DNA of 38,730 nucleotides from Archangium violaceum Cb vi76 (GTDB lineage Bacteria; Myxococcota; Myxococcia; Myxococcales; Myxococcaceae). The stretch spans positions 1 through 38,730 of the forward strand of contig NZ_JPMI01000101.1 of assembly GCF_000733295.1 (NCBI RefSeq). The letters run 5' to 3'. The notes beneath the pieces are model-generated. The model did no database searches and was not told where the DNA came from. It saw only the letters and a program-made list of their open reading frames with translations. Both the position numbers and the translations under genes were made by a program. Below, piece after piece: positions 15,360 through 24,139 of this stretch; position 1 is the first letter of the stretch; every line of letters begins with the position of its first letter.

Positions 15360-16139
15360 ATGCCGACCGGTGATCTCGAGACCAGGGCCGAGCGCCTCCG
15401 TGAGGTGCTGGAGACGCCCCGAAGAGCCTTCATCCCGCTGCCGGACACGCAGGTCATCGAGCGTCCGGGCTGGATGCAGCTCATCACGCCCTCGCTGCGC
15501 CAGGGAGGGCTCAACGAGGTGGCGTACTCGGCCCTGGACGAGAAGGAGGCGGATGCCGTCATCGACGAAACGCTGGAGCAATACCGCCGGCTGGGGCTGC
15601 GCTTCCGTTGGACGGTGGGGCCCGATTGCCGGCCCGCGGATCTGGCCGAGCGGCTCGAACGCCGGGGCCTGCGCCGGAACGAGACGCTGGGGATGATCCG
15701 TGGGACCTCGGTACCGGCCAGTGCCGAGGGGGACATCACCGTGGAGCGGGTGGACGAGCACACGGTGGAGGAGTACTCGCGGACCATGGCCGAGGGCTGG
15801 GAGATGGACCCGGGGCCGATCACCGCGTTCAACCGGATGGTCCTCACCCACCCCGGCCAGAGCCACGAGCTCTTCCTGGCACGGTATCGGGGGATGCCCG
15901 CGGGCACGTCGGGGCTCGTCACCTTCGAGCGCTCCGTGTACCTGCTCGGGGGAGTCGTGCTCCCAGCCTTCCGAGGGCGAGGACTGTACCGGGCCCTCGT
16001 CACCGCGCGGCTGGGCTACGCCGCCGGACGGGGCATTCCCTTCGCCACCGTCCACTCCCGCGCGAGCACTTCCGGGCCCCTGCTGGAACGCTTCGGCTTC
16101 GAGACGCTCTGCCGGTTTCCCATCTTCACCAACGACTGA
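15360..16139 (+). CDS. GNAT-family N-acetyltransferase
   Basis: A 259-residue protein with a GNAT domain in the C-terminal half. VYLLGGVVLPAFRGRGLYRALV carries the acetyl-CoA-binding R/Q-x-x-G-x-G/A-like turn (FRGRG), and the ending PLLERFGFETL is typical of the last GNAT helix. The N-terminal 115 residues may be a divergent second GNAT-like half. The substrate is unknown. It follows the flavoenzyme closely on the same strand. Confidence 0.8.
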   Translation: MPTGDLETRAERLREVLETPRRAFIPLPDTQVIERPGWMQLITPSLRQGGLNEVAYSALDEKEADAVIDETLEQYRRLGLRFRWTVGPDCRPADLAERLERRGLRRNETLGMIRGTSVPASAEGDITVERVDEHTVEEYSRTMAEGWEMDPGPITAFNRMVLTHPGQSHELFLARYRGMPAGTSGLVTFERSVYLLGGVVLPAFRGRGLYRALVTARLGYAAGRGIPFATVHSRASTSGPLLERFGFETLCRFPIFTND

Positions 16140-16184
16140 GGCGCCCTCCCCCTTCGAAGTGGGAGTTGGGGCTGAAGGTAGAGC

Positions 16185-17849
16185 ATGCGCACTGACCTCC
16201 TGGCGCCCAGGTGGGCGCTCCTGCTGCTGGGAGCCGCCCTTCACACCACGGGCTGCGTCTCGCTGACACCGCCACCCGGCACGAGCGGCACACAGGGCCC
16301 GCGTGCCCTCCTGGGCGCCCCACCAATGCCCTCCTTGCTCTCCTCGCGTGGGGCGGGTGGGCCGCGACGGTTGCACCCGCACTCCACCGCCTGGAACGTG
16401 GGCTCGGACACCAGGGTGGGCGTGGGCGAGGCGGCCAGCGGGGGAATGCCTCCCCAGGGCCCCGTCACTTGCGGTGGGCAGGCCGTTCCCCCGGGTTGGC
16501 CCGACTTCTCCTCCGGCGATGAGAACGAGTTGCTGGCGCCCTTGCTCACCTGCGCCTCGCCCTCCGAATTCGTCGCACTCCAGCAGCGCGTGGACATGCG
16601 CCGGTTGGTGGAGGCGCTGGACGACTGGAACGCGGTGCGGCTGGGCGCCCTGGGACCCGTGCGCGAAGACGCCGCTCTCCTGCTGCAGCGCAAGCGCGCC
16701 GCTTTCCTCGTGAGCGCCACCGAGCGCTACGGCCCCTTCCACGCCAAAGTGTTCGCCCTCTTCGTGCTGCACTCGGCCCACGACGACGAAGTGGACGCGG
16801 TGCTGCGACTGCTGGCACAGGACAAGCTGTTGGGGCAGACACTGGCGCTCATGCCCACCGTGCGCGAGGAGTTGGAGGCACGGGGACTGCCCCTCTCCCG
16901 CTACCCGGAGCGGGCCGAGCAGTCCGGCGATGTGCTGCGGGGCCTGGGCCGCGCCGCCCGCGACGCGCTCACCACCAGCCCGATGGAGGACTCCGGGCAG
17001 GTGGCCACGGCCGCGGACGAGGCCGCACGCGCTCCCCACGGGGCCGTTGCCACGGAACGCCTCGGCGGACTGACCGCGCTGGTGGACGAGGCAGCGGGCC
17101 TCACTCGGGAGGTGGTGGAGACCCGGCTGGCGCTGGCGGAGTTGGAGGCCCCGGGCTCGCGTCTACCCCGGAACGTGGCGGTACTGGAGAAGCAACGCCC
17201 CTCGTCCGATGCTCCGCCACCCGGAGCCGAGGGCAACCCACGTTGGGGGGAGTACGTTGCCTACTACGAGAAACGCCTGGGTGAGCTCAAACAGGGCAAG
17301 GCCACACTGGGACCTCTGCACTGGGCGCCCTACGAGCAATTGCGAGGATGGTTCACCCGGGGGCTGGCCTTCGAGAGCCTCATGGTGGCTTTACTGGAAG
17401 CCGATGCCGCCCTGCCCCGGGCCCAGCGCCGCTTCCTCGGGGCGTTCATCCAACCTCGCGTCCTGAGGTCCGTGGGTGTGCAGAAGCCGGAGACCGGCCT
17501 GCGCTACGCGGATGTGCTCGTCATCGAGGAGAGTGGGCCCTCCAACGGGCCGCCTCGCGTCGAGACGTTCAGCTTCAAGAGCCGCAACCTCTCGGGGCTG
17601 CGTGAAGATGCGCTGGAAGCACAGATGACTACGGATGCGAGGGAAGCTCTCGGGAAGTATGGCGGGACGCTGGACATCCGCCGAGTCTCCCTCCAACCTC
17701 TTCTGCGCGAGGGCAGCGAAGTCCGCGTCCAACGGGTCCACCTCGTCTACGAGTCGGGTCCCCTCAAGCCCGCGAGTGCAGAGCAGTTGAAGCGTGCCAT
17801 GGACAAGACAGTGCTCAAGGTCAGGGGAGTAGAGGTTTCCTTCCAATGA
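16185..17849 (+). CDS. lipoprotein with restriction-endonuclease-like C-terminus, candidate toxin
   Basis: A 554-residue predicted lipoprotein, lipobox LHTTGC with Cys24. Residues 25-340 are low-complexity or helical, with no recognised domain. The last 110 residues form an alpha/beta segment: RYADVLVIEES, then VETFSFKSRNLSGL, then DAREALGKYGGTLDIRR and RVHLVYESG. This order resembles the PD-(D/E)xK nuclease fold of myxobacterial Tox-REase polymorphic toxins, with Asp443 and Lys465. The usual acidic residue two before the lysine is Ser463, with Glu460 close by, so the active site may be variant or dead. The stop overlaps the next gene's ATG, as toxin and immunity genes often do. Function is inferred, not certain. 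Confidence 0.55.
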   Translation: MRTDLLAPRWALLLLGAALHTTGCVSLTPPPGTSGTQGPRALLGAPPMPSLLSSRGAGGPRRLHPHSTAWNVGSDTRVGVGEAASGGMPPQGPVTCGGQAVPPGWPDFSSGDENELLAPLLTCASPSEFVALQQRVDMRRLVEALDDWNAVRLGALGPVREDAALLLQRKRAAFLVSATERYGPFHAKVFALFVLHSAHDDEVDAVLRLLAQDKLLGQTLALMPTVREELEARGLPLSRYPERAEQSGDVLRGLGRAARDALTTSPMEDSGQVATAADEAARAPHGAVATERLGGLTALVDEAAGLTREVVETRLALAELEAPGSRLPRNVAVLEKQRPSSDAPPPGAEGNPRWGEYVAYYEKRLGELKQGKATLGPLHWAPYEQLRGWFTRGLAFESLMVALLEADAALPRAQRRFLGAFIQPRVLRSVGVQKPETGLRYADVLVIEESGPSNGPPRVETFSFKSRNLSGLREDALEAQMTTDAREALGKYGGTLDIRRVSLQPLLREGSEVRVQRVHLVYESGPLKPASAEQLKRAMDKTVLKVRGVEVSFQ

Positions 17850-19186
17850 AGGTGTTGGAATTCTACGATTCGAAGGACGAGGACCACCTCCGGCTTTCTT
17901 TGGAAGGTGCCTTTGACGCCCAAGTGGCACTCGAGAACGAATTAGAGCCCTTCTTCCTCGCGCTCGAGGAGTACGCCGACGGTTGGATGCCGGACGTCGT
18001 CAATGGCAAGCGGCAACGGAAATACACCCGTGCCGCCATCTGGAAGGCGCTGGAAGAACGGCGTGATGGGGACAGCACGGCTATCGGTCTCTACCGGACG
18101 AAGTGGCCAGCGATCGACAGCCAACTCTGGCTCTGGCTCCCTCCGCAATCTCCCGAGTTGGACATCATCATCAAGGTGAAACCGCTCTCCTTCTTCACGG
18201 AGGCGGAGCGCTGCCGTAAGTTCGTCGAGATGGTGCGCGCCTGGGCTTCACGCTACCCGGTCCCCTACGCAAAGGCTCACAGCAGCGACGATGCCGAGTT
18301 GGCGGGCTTCCCAGACTTTGGCCGTGACGACGAGACTCGACGCAGAGACGGTTTCGACAAGATCTACGAGGTGTGCTGGCTCAACGTCTTCGGTCCGAAG
18401 CTGGTGGAGCGCGTCGGCCGAGAGCGCATGCTGTCCACACCAGCCTGGCGGGTGGAGGAGTTGCCCAACGGCTGCGTCCTCCTGGTGACGTGGCCCACCG
18501 CCGCGGACTTCGCCAGCGACGAGGCGCGTCTGGCCCAGGCCCGCGCCCACGCCCACCTCCGGCCGGACCTGGATTTCTCCACCGTGTTGCGCACCCTGCG
18601 CGAACGCAGCGCCATGCTCGCCCCCGTGGAGCCCCGCTTCCACCCGGACATGGCACCGCTCCTCTCACGCGTGGCGGACTGGACCGCCAGTCACGAGCGC
18701 CAGCGCAAGATCGCCGAATTCAACGCGTGGCAGCCGCCCGAGCCCGAGGAGTGGCGCCCCGCCGACTCCGCCCTGCCTCCGGACGTGGACGACATCGAGC
18801 GCGCCCTGGAGCACTACAGCCTCCTCGCCGAGCACCTCGTGGCCCTGCTGCACACCCAGGTGCCCTCCGTCTTCGACGCCTCGCCCGAGTCCCTCACCGA
18901 CGCTGACTTCTACTTCTGGCGCGAGGAGTTCCCCACCCGCCGCCTGCGCGAAGCCATCGACCAGCGCGCGGTGCCCGCCATTGGCGCCTATCTGGGCGAA
19001 GTGCTGGTGCGCCACCTCGGCGGCCGGTGGATCCCGCGCAAGAACCTCGAGGAAGCCCAGGTGCTCGTGGGCAACCGCGTCTGGCTGCCCTTCCTCCGCG
19101 CACGCCACTACATGGGCTCACGCCAGTCCCTGCTGGACTACTCCCTCACCCGGCTCTACCGCGTGGCCGAGCGGCACCGCTCCTGA
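17846..19186 (+). CDS. probable immunity-type partner protein, two-part
   Basis: A 446-residue soluble protein without signal or membrane segments. It begins in an ATGA overlap with the upstream lipoprotein gene. The first 150 residues have alternating strands (QLWLWLPPQSPELDIIIKVK) and an amphipathic helix (CRKFVEMVRAWASRYPV), reminiscent of the Imm52-like proteins of myxobacteria. Residues 150-250 contain a second alpha/beta unit (EVCWLNVFGPKLVERVG). The C-terminal 150 residues carry AIGAYLGEVLVRHLGGRWIPR and LPFLRARHYMGSRQSLLDY, a conserved-looking domain I cannot name. First-part codons are less GC-rich than the second, so it may be a recent fusion. Immunity to the upstream protein is inferred from overlap and architecture. 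Confidence 0.5.
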   Translation: MKVLEFYDSKDEDHLRLSLEGAFDAQVALENELEPFFLALEEYADGWMPDVVNGKRQRKYTRAAIWKALEERRDGDSTAIGLYRTKWPAIDSQLWLWLPPQSPELDIIIKVKPLSFFTEAERCRKFVEMVRAWASRYPVPYAKAHSSDDAELAGFPDFGRDDETRRRDGFDKIYEVCWLNVFGPKLVERVGRERMLSTPAWRVEELPNGCVLLVTWPTAADFASDEARLAQARAHAHLRPDLDFSTVLRTLRERSAMLAPVEPRFHPDMAPLLSRVADWTASHERQRKIAEFNAWQPPEPEEWRPADSALPPDVDDIERALEHYSLLAEHLVALLHTQVPSVFDASPESLTDADFYFWREEFPTRRLREAIDQRAVPAIGAYLGEVLVRHLGGRWIPRKNLEEAQVLVGNRVWLPFLRARHYMGSRQSLLDYSLTRLYRVAERHRS

Positions 19187-19254
19187 ACGAAGGGCCCGGC
19201 CCCCGAGGTCTCCCCCGGGATGCCGAGCCCCTGGCTCCAGACATCAGCGCTGTC

Positions 19255-21459
19255 TCAGTGGGCCTTCATGTCCATGCGGACCGGCCCCTCGCCACCGGAC
19301 GAGGACGACCCGGAGCCCGAGCCCGTCACGGAGACAGAGCCGGGCTTCTCATCGGCCATGGCGGCCTTCTCGTGGGCGGCCTTCTCCATGGCCAGCTTCA
19401 TCAAGGCGCTCTCGTCGGCGGCGCGGCGGGCCTCCCGCTCCTTGTAGCGGCGGATGGCCGGGGCCATGATCTCGCCGATGAGGCCCCGGTAGTCCATGCC
19501 GGCGCCCTGCGCGATGAGCACCAGGTCGCTCCACCCCGGAGTCAGACCCGGCAGCGGGTTGCACTCGATGAAGTAGATGCGGCCCTTGTCGTCCATGCGG
19601 AAGTCGATGCGCGCCACGTCGCGGCACCCCAGCGCCATGAACGAGCCACGCGCCGCCGCCCTCAGCTTCTCCAGCAGCGCGGGCTCCAGCTTCGCCGGCG
19701 CGTCGTAGCGGATGCGATCCGTCCAATCCAGCTTGTGCTCGAAGCTGTAGATGGGCGTCTTGTCCCCCTTGTCCAGGAAGACGATCTCCATGGGGGGCAG
19801 CACGCGCGGCCGGCGCTCGCCCAACAGGCCCACCGTGAACTCACGCCCGCCGATGTACTCCTCGATGAGCGCCGGCTGCTGGTACTTGGTGACGATCTCC
19901 TTCACCACCTCGCGCAGCTCCACCTCGTTGTGGCAGACGCTCTTGCTCACCACGCCCTTGGAGGAGCCCTCGGCCACCGGCTTCACCATCAGCGGGAAGC
20001 TGGTGAACTCCTTGTTGAGCCGCTCCTTGCCCGTGTGCATCAGCTGGAAGTTGGGCGTGTGGATGCCCGCCTGGCGGACGATCTTCTTCGCCAGCGCCTT
20101 GTCCAGCGCGATGGAGAGCGTGGCCGGATCCGAGCCCGTGTACGGGATGTCCAGCAGCTCCAGCATGGCCGGCACCTGGCTCTCGCGGTTGCGGCCCTTG
20201 AAGCCCTCGGCGATGTTGAAGACGATGTCCAGCGGCGTGCTGGCCAGCACGCTGGGCAGCTCCGCGGTGGCCTCCAGGTCCACCACCTCGTGACCCCACG
20301 AGGCGATGGCCTCGCGGATGGCCTGCAGCGTGGTGGGCGAGTCGTACTCGGCCTCGCTGTCCTCCACCGCCTGGCCGTCCAACGCCGGCTTCACGCGCTT
20401 GACGTTGTAGGTGAAGCCCACGCGCAGCGGGCCCGTCTTGCGTGCCGGCTTGCCCTGGCGCTTGCCGTCCTTGATCTTGTAGCGCCGCGCCGCGCTCTGG
20501 ATGATGGCGTTGACCACCCCGTCCAGGTGCACGCCCTCCAGGGCCGCCGCGGCGTAGATGCCCGCGCCCGGCTCCAGGCTGGGCAGCGCGTTGATCTCCA
20601 GGAAGTACGGCACGCCCGCGTCGCTGAGCCGGAAGTCGATCCGTCCCAGGTCCCGGCAGTCGAGCGCCTGGAAGATCTTCGTCGACATGGTGCGCATCTC
20701 CTCGGCCACCTTCGGAGGGATCTTGGCCGGGGCGCGCACCTTGACGGCGTTCTCCTTCTTCGTCTTCAGCTCGTAGTCGTAGATGGCGTACTTGCGGCCG
20801 GCGATGGCGGCCGGATCGATGTCGTACTCCGTCGGGCTGAGCACGCCGTCATGGTCGTTCTGCACCGCCGCCAGGTACGGGACGGTGATGTCCGTGCCAC
20901 TGATGAACTCCTCGACGAGCACCCCGGCCGGGTAGCGTGCCAGGGCCTGGGACACCTTCTCGCGGGCCTGCTCCAACGTCTCGGCCACCGAGTCCTGGGT
21001 GATGCCCTTGGAGGAGCCCTCGAAGTTGGGCTTGATGATGACGGGGAAGCGCAGGTCCTCGGCCTTGAGCTCGTTGAGCTTCTCGACGAACTGCCAGCCC
21101 GGGGTGCGGATGCCGTGCTTGGAGAGCACCAGCTTGGTGAGCTGCTTGTCCAGCGTCACCGCCAGCGCGTACGCGTCCGAGCCGGTGTACGCGAAGCCCA
21201 GCTCCTCGAAGAGCGCCGGGTAGAAGGCCTCGCGGAAGCGGCCGCGGCGGCCCTCGGCGATGTTGAAGATGAGGTCCGGGCTGTAGGCCTCGAGCCGCGC
21301 GACGGTGCGGGAAGCCGGGCCGCTCACCTCGAAACGCTCGAGCCGGTGGCCGAGCCGCTCGATGGCCGAGGCCAGCGTGTTCACCGTCTCTTGAGTGTCG
21401 AACTCCGCCTCGTCTTCCGAGTCGGACAACCGGAGGTTGTACGTCAGCGCGATGCGCAA
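19255..21459 (-). CDS. tandem ATP-grasp protein, two D-Ala-D-Ala-ligase-like halves
   Basis: A 734-residue protein made of two complete D-Ala-D-Ala-ligase-like units, roughly residues 1-340 and 345-690. Each has an N-terminal region ending in FNIAEG, an ATP-grasp lysine loop (FPVIIKPNFEGSSKG, then FPLMVKPVAEGSSKG), a VEEF/IEEY-type adenine strand (LVEEFISGTDITV, then LIEEYIGGREFTV) and the metal-binding end (YFLEINALPSLEPG, then YFIECNPLPGLTPG). Both halves therefore look active. A Ser/Gly-rich tail follows 700. The TTG at 21459 is chosen: AGGGG lies six bases upstream and the next residues RIALTYNLR begin the fold. It overlaps the RDD gene by 16 bases. The likely reaction joins a carboxylate to an amine, perhaps two sequential steps in peptide assembly; substrates are unknown. 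Confidence 0.82.
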   Translation of the reverse strand: MRIALTYNLRLSDSEDEAEFDTQETVNTLASAIERLGHRLERFEVSGPASRTVARLEAYSPDLIFNIAEGRRGRFREAFYPALFEELGFAYTGSDAYALAVTLDKQLTKLVLSKHGIRTPGWQFVEKLNELKAEDLRFPVIIKPNFEGSSKGITQDSVAETLEQAREKVSQALARYPAGVLVEEFISGTDITVPYLAAVQNDHDGVLSPTEYDIDPAAIAGRKYAIYDYELKTKKENAVKVRAPAKIPPKVAEEMRTMSTKIFQALDCRDLGRIDFRLSDAGVPYFLEINALPSLEPGAGIYAAAALEGVHLDGVVNAIIQSAARRYKIKDGKRQGKPARKTGPLRVGFTYNVKRVKPALDGQAVEDSEAEYDSPTTLQAIREAIASWGHEVVDLEATAELPSVLASTPLDIVFNIAEGFKGRNRESQVPAMLELLDIPYTGSDPATLSIALDKALAKKIVRQAGIHTPNFQLMHTGKERLNKEFTSFPLMVKPVAEGSSKGVVSKSVCHNEVELREVVKEIVTKYQQPALIEEYIGGREFTVGLLGERRPRVLPPMEIVFLDKGDKTPIYSFEHKLDWTDRIRYDAPAKLEPALLEKLRAAARGSFMALGCRDVARIDFRMDDKGRIYFIECNPLPGLTPGWSDLVLIAQGAGMDYRGLIGEIMAPAIRRYKEREARRAADESALMKLAMEKAAHEKAAMADEKPGSVSVTGSGSGSSSSGGEGPVRMDMKAH

Positions 21460-22079
21460 GGCTTTCCCCTTCTGGACTTCTTGAAATGGCGGATCCGGCG
21501 AAGCCGGGCCGCGGACAAGAATCTGCCTGGGACGCGAGCGGGCGTCACGGGTGTGCGTGCTGCAACCGTTGCTCCGGCGACGACCTTCCCGTCCACCACC
21601 TGCGTCTGGGCCCACGTGTCCCCCAGCCGCCAGCCGAGCGGATCCCTCACCACGCGCAAGGCCTCCACGCCGCCAATCACCACGAGGCCCGCGAGGCCCG
21701 CCACCAGCCCGAGGGGCGGAGGCATCATCCCCAGCAGGACGATGAGGGCCAGGGGCGCGTTGCGCAGGGTGCTGTCGCGGTGGCGGGCGGCGGACTGCGT
21801 GGGCAGGTGCATCACCTTCACGCCGAAGATGCGCTTGCCCACGCTCTGGCCCTGGAGCATGCCGTCGGCCAGCAGCAGGAAGAGCAGCGCCACCACCTCG
21901 CCGGCGGCGCCGCACACCACGCAGAGGCCCCAGGCCACCGCCACGTCCACGATGCGCGCGCCCAGCCGCATCCACAGCGAGGCCTTGGGATAGGGCGAAA
22001 CGGGCTGCTCATCCCCACCGTGGACCACTCGCAGGCCGGGCCGGCGGGGGTGGGAGAAGACCTGATGGGAGGGGTTCAC
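21444..22079 (-). CDS. RDD-family membrane protein
   Basis: A 211-residue protein with an RDD domain at residues 35-150: ASLWMRLGARIVDVAVAW opens it, GQSVGKRIFGVKVM marks the family middle, and a second pair of hydrophobic segments follows (ALIVLLGMMPPPLGLVAGLAG). The C-terminal tail is basic. It starts with GTG in a GTGA overlap with the stop of the gene before it, and it overlaps the ATP-grasp gene, so all three are translationally coupled. RDD proteins are poorly understood; some transport ions. Confidence 0.8.
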   Translation of the reverse strand: MNPSHQVFSHPRRPGLRVVHGGDEQPVSPYPKASLWMRLGARIVDVAVAWGLCVVCGAAGEVVALLFLLLADGMLQGQSVGKRIFGVKVMHLPTQSAARHRDSTLRNAPLALIVLLGMMPPPLGLVAGLAGLVVIGGVEALRVVRDPLGWRLGDTWAQTQVVDGKVVAGATVAARTPVTPARVPGRFLSAARLRRIRHFKKSRRGKPCASR

Positions 22080-22624
22080 TCTTCGGGCTCCAGGATGAGG
22101 CCCCGCTCGGGGCGCTCGGGCTCGTCCAGGCCCGCGAGCTGCGCGAGCCGCTCATGGGCGCTCACCATGCCCGGAGGCCGCTGGTACGAATACGAAGAGG
22201 ACGAGGCGGCGGCGTTGCCGGTGAAGTCCGGCGAGGCCACCAGTTGGGCCGTGGGCGAGCCCGTCTCGGACATCTGCCGCAGCCGGCCGCGCGCGCCCTC
22301 CACGTCCTGGGTGGCGGGCTCTCCCTCGCGGGTGAAGAAGACGAAGGCCATGGCGGGACGCTTGGAGGACTCGCGCATGGCGAACTGCACCCCGTCCAGG
22401 GTCCAACCCCGGAGGCTCCACTCATTCACGGTGCGCTCGAGCGTCCCCTCGTCCACGGTGGACAGCTCGACGACCTTGTATTGGAGAGGACCCGCGGGCC
22501 GTACGGCGGCTGCGGGGAGGGCTGTGCGGGCGGCACCCGGGCGCTTGCCAGCGCGTGGGGTGCGCCGGACCGCCGGGGGTGCCGCCTTGCGAGTTGGGGG
22601 CCGTTTCTTCTTTCGGGTGGCCAT
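22076..22624 (-). CDS. DUF4177-like protein with basic N-terminus
   Basis: A 182-residue protein. Residues 1-45 are very basic (ATRKKKRPPTRKAAPP). Residues 47-100 read YKVVELSTVDEGTLERTVN and EWSLRGWTLDGVQFAM, then AFVFFTR, the pattern of DUF4177. The rest is Ser/Pro-rich, low complexity. It lies 33 bases downstream of hemB and overlaps the RDD gene. Function unknown. Confidence 0.75.
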   Translation of the reverse strand: MATRKKKRPPTRKAAPPAVRRTPRAGKRPGAARTALPAAAVRPAGPLQYKVVELSTVDEGTLERTVNEWSLRGWTLDGVQFAMRESSKRPAMAFVFFTREGEPATQDVEGARGRLRQMSETGSPTAQLVASPDFTGNAAASSSSYSYQRPPGMVSAHERLAQLAGLDEPERPERGLILEPEE

Positions 22625-22657
22625 GTGCCGATTCTGTAGAGATGCCGTGCCCGACCG

Positions 22658-23629
22658 TCAACCGAGCAGCTTCGCGGCTTCCAGCGCGTGATAGGTAATG
22701 ATGAGATCCGAACCGGCGCGCTTGATGGAGGTGAGAATCTCCAACATCAGCCGATCTCCGTCGATCCACCCGTTCTGGGCGGCGGCCTTCACCATGGAGT
22801 ACTCGGCGGACACGTTGTAGGCCACCACCGGCACGTCCACGCGCTCGCGCACCCGGTGGATGACGTCCAGGTAGGACAGCGCGGGTTTGACCATGATCAT
22901 GTCCGCGCCCTCCTCGAGGTCGAGGTCCGTCTCCTTGAGGGCCTCGCGCACGTTGCCCGGGTCCATCTGGTGGGTGCGGCGATCGCCGAACTGGGGCGTG
23001 CTCTGGGCGGCCTCGCGGAAGGGTCCGTAGAAGGCCGAGGCGTACTTGACGGCGTAGGAGAGGATGGGGACCTCGGTGAGCTTCACCTCGTCCAGCGCCG
23101 AGCGGATGGAGGCCACGCGTCCGTCCAGCATGTCCGAGGGGGCGATGATGTCCGCGCCGGCCTGGGCGCACGTCACCGCCATCCGCGAGAGCAGCGGCAG
23201 CGTGGCGTCGTTGGCGACATGGCCGCCCTCGATGATGCCGCAGTGGCCATGGTCGGTGTACTCGCACAGGCACACGTCGGCGATGACGAGCATGTCCGGG
23301 AGGGCGTTCTTGATCTCCCGGATGGCGCGCTGGACGATGCCCTCGCGCGCGTAGGCCTGGGAGCCCTGGGCGTCCTTGTGATGGGGGATGCCGAAGAGGA
23401 GCACCGCGGGCACGCCGAGCGCATGGGCCTGCTTCGCCTCGGCGACGGCATGCTCCACCGAGAGGTTGGAGATGCCGGGCATGGAACCGATGGGGCGGCG
23501 GATGTCGCGGCCCTCGACGACGAAGAGCGGATAGATGAAGTCCGAGGGCGCGAGCGTGGTCTCGCGCACCATCTCACGGAGGACCGCGCTGCGGCGCAGG
23601 CGGCGGGGTCGGTGGATCGGATATGCCAT
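22658..23629 (-). CDS. hemB: delta-aminolevulinic acid dehydratase (porphobilinogen synthase)
   Basis: HemB condenses two 5-aminolevulinate molecules to porphobilinogen, an early step in heme and corrinoid synthesis. The 323-residue length is normal. [15 protein letters not shown] contains the zinc-binding cysteines of the metal-dependent class. The two active-site lysines lie in YAVKYAS and [25 protein letters not shown] and the terminal [10 protein letters not shown] fit the family. The ATG at 23629 is preceded by a palindrome and no good Shine-Dalgarno. It heads the minus-strand string running to the ATP-grasp gene. Confidence 0.97.
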   Translation of the reverse strand: MAYPIHRPRRLRRSAVLREMVRETTLAPSDFIYPLFVVEGRDIRRPIGSMPGISNLSVEHAVAEAKQAHALGVPAVLLFGIPHHKDAQGSQAYAREGIVQRAIREIKNALPDMLVIADVCLCEYTDHGHCGIIEGGHVANDATLPLLSRMAVTCAQAGADIIAPSDMLDGRVASIRSALDEVKLTEVPILSYAVKYASAFYGPFREAAQSTPQFGDRRTHQMDPGNVREALKETDLDLEEGADMIMVKPALSYLDVIHRVRERVDVPVVAYNVSAEYSMVKAAAQNGWIDGDRLMLEILTSIKRAGSDLIITYHALEAAKLLG

Positions 23630-23631
23630 GT

Positions 23632-23653
23632 GCCGACGGTATAAACCGTTGGC
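23632..23653. promoter_or_regulatory. palindrome abutting the hemB start
   Basis: GCCGACGGT (23632-23640) and ACCGTTGGC (23645-23653) flank ATAA and match with one mismatch. The centre, TTTATA on the minus strand, could double as a -10 box, so the palindrome may be an operator for hemB. It ends two bases upstream of the ATG. Confidence 0.35.
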
Positions 23654-23687
23654 GGCCACCGGAAAGGAAATCTCCTGATGGGGCTGC

Positions 23688-23897
23688 TCAGACAGCAGCC
23701 AGGCGCCAGCTCTCGTCGAGCCAGCTGCGCTGCCTGGACATGCGAGCGGCCATGCGTTCGGCGAGCTCCGCCTCGTGGACGGCGCGGGCATAGCGGGTGC
23801 GGGCCGCCTCGGTGTTCTCACACAGACCGCGCTCCGCCTCCGCCAGCTCCCGGCGCGCCGCGTACAGCTCCTGCTCCATCAGCTTGATCGTGGACAT
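23688..23897 (-). CDS. small coiled-coil protein
   Basis: A 69-residue, mostly helical protein with heptad-like Leu/Ala/Glu/Arg pattern across residues 5-50 ([18 protein letters not shown] and [19 protein letters not shown]). The ATG has AGGAGG nine bases upstream. No family is recognised. It ends 58 bases before hemB on the same strand. Confidence 0.7.
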   Translation of the reverse strand: MSTIKLMEQELYAARRELAEAERGLCENTEAARTRYARAVHEAELAERMAARMSRQRSWLDESWRLAAV

Positions 23898-24139
23898 GGG
23901 GTGTTGCCTCCTGTGCACGAGGGCTTGTGCATACCGCGGGCCATGCAGGTGCGCCCCGCAAGGGCGCGAAACCACGAAGGTCGGAAAAATTGGGAGCTCC
24001 AAGCACCCGGAAAAAAGGTGCGAACCGCATTTCCCGGGTGCGCAGAAGCGCTCGCGAGCGGCCGGAACACGGGCTCGGGTGCTGGCTTGTGTGGCGTGCA
24101 GGGCAATCGCGCGCCGGGCTCCGTCGTAGAGTGCGCATC

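Noticed and set aside
19027-21993. A 988-codon plus-strand open frame opposite the ATP-grasp gene
   Set aside because: It is antisense to a protein with two full sets of ATP-grasp motifs and shows no recognisable domain of its own.
23970-24045. A-rich runs and short repeats between the coiled-coil gene and the ABC operon as a terminator or small RNA
   Set aside because: The stems are five or six base pairs with A/T-rich loops in the wrong place for either strand. Nothing beyond ordinary divergent intergenic sequence is supported.
23927-24139. An N-terminal extension of the ABC ATPase from 23927
   Set aside because: The upstream 71 codons look non-coding and precede the normal start of the ATPase fold; the GTG at 24140 gives the usual family N-terminus.
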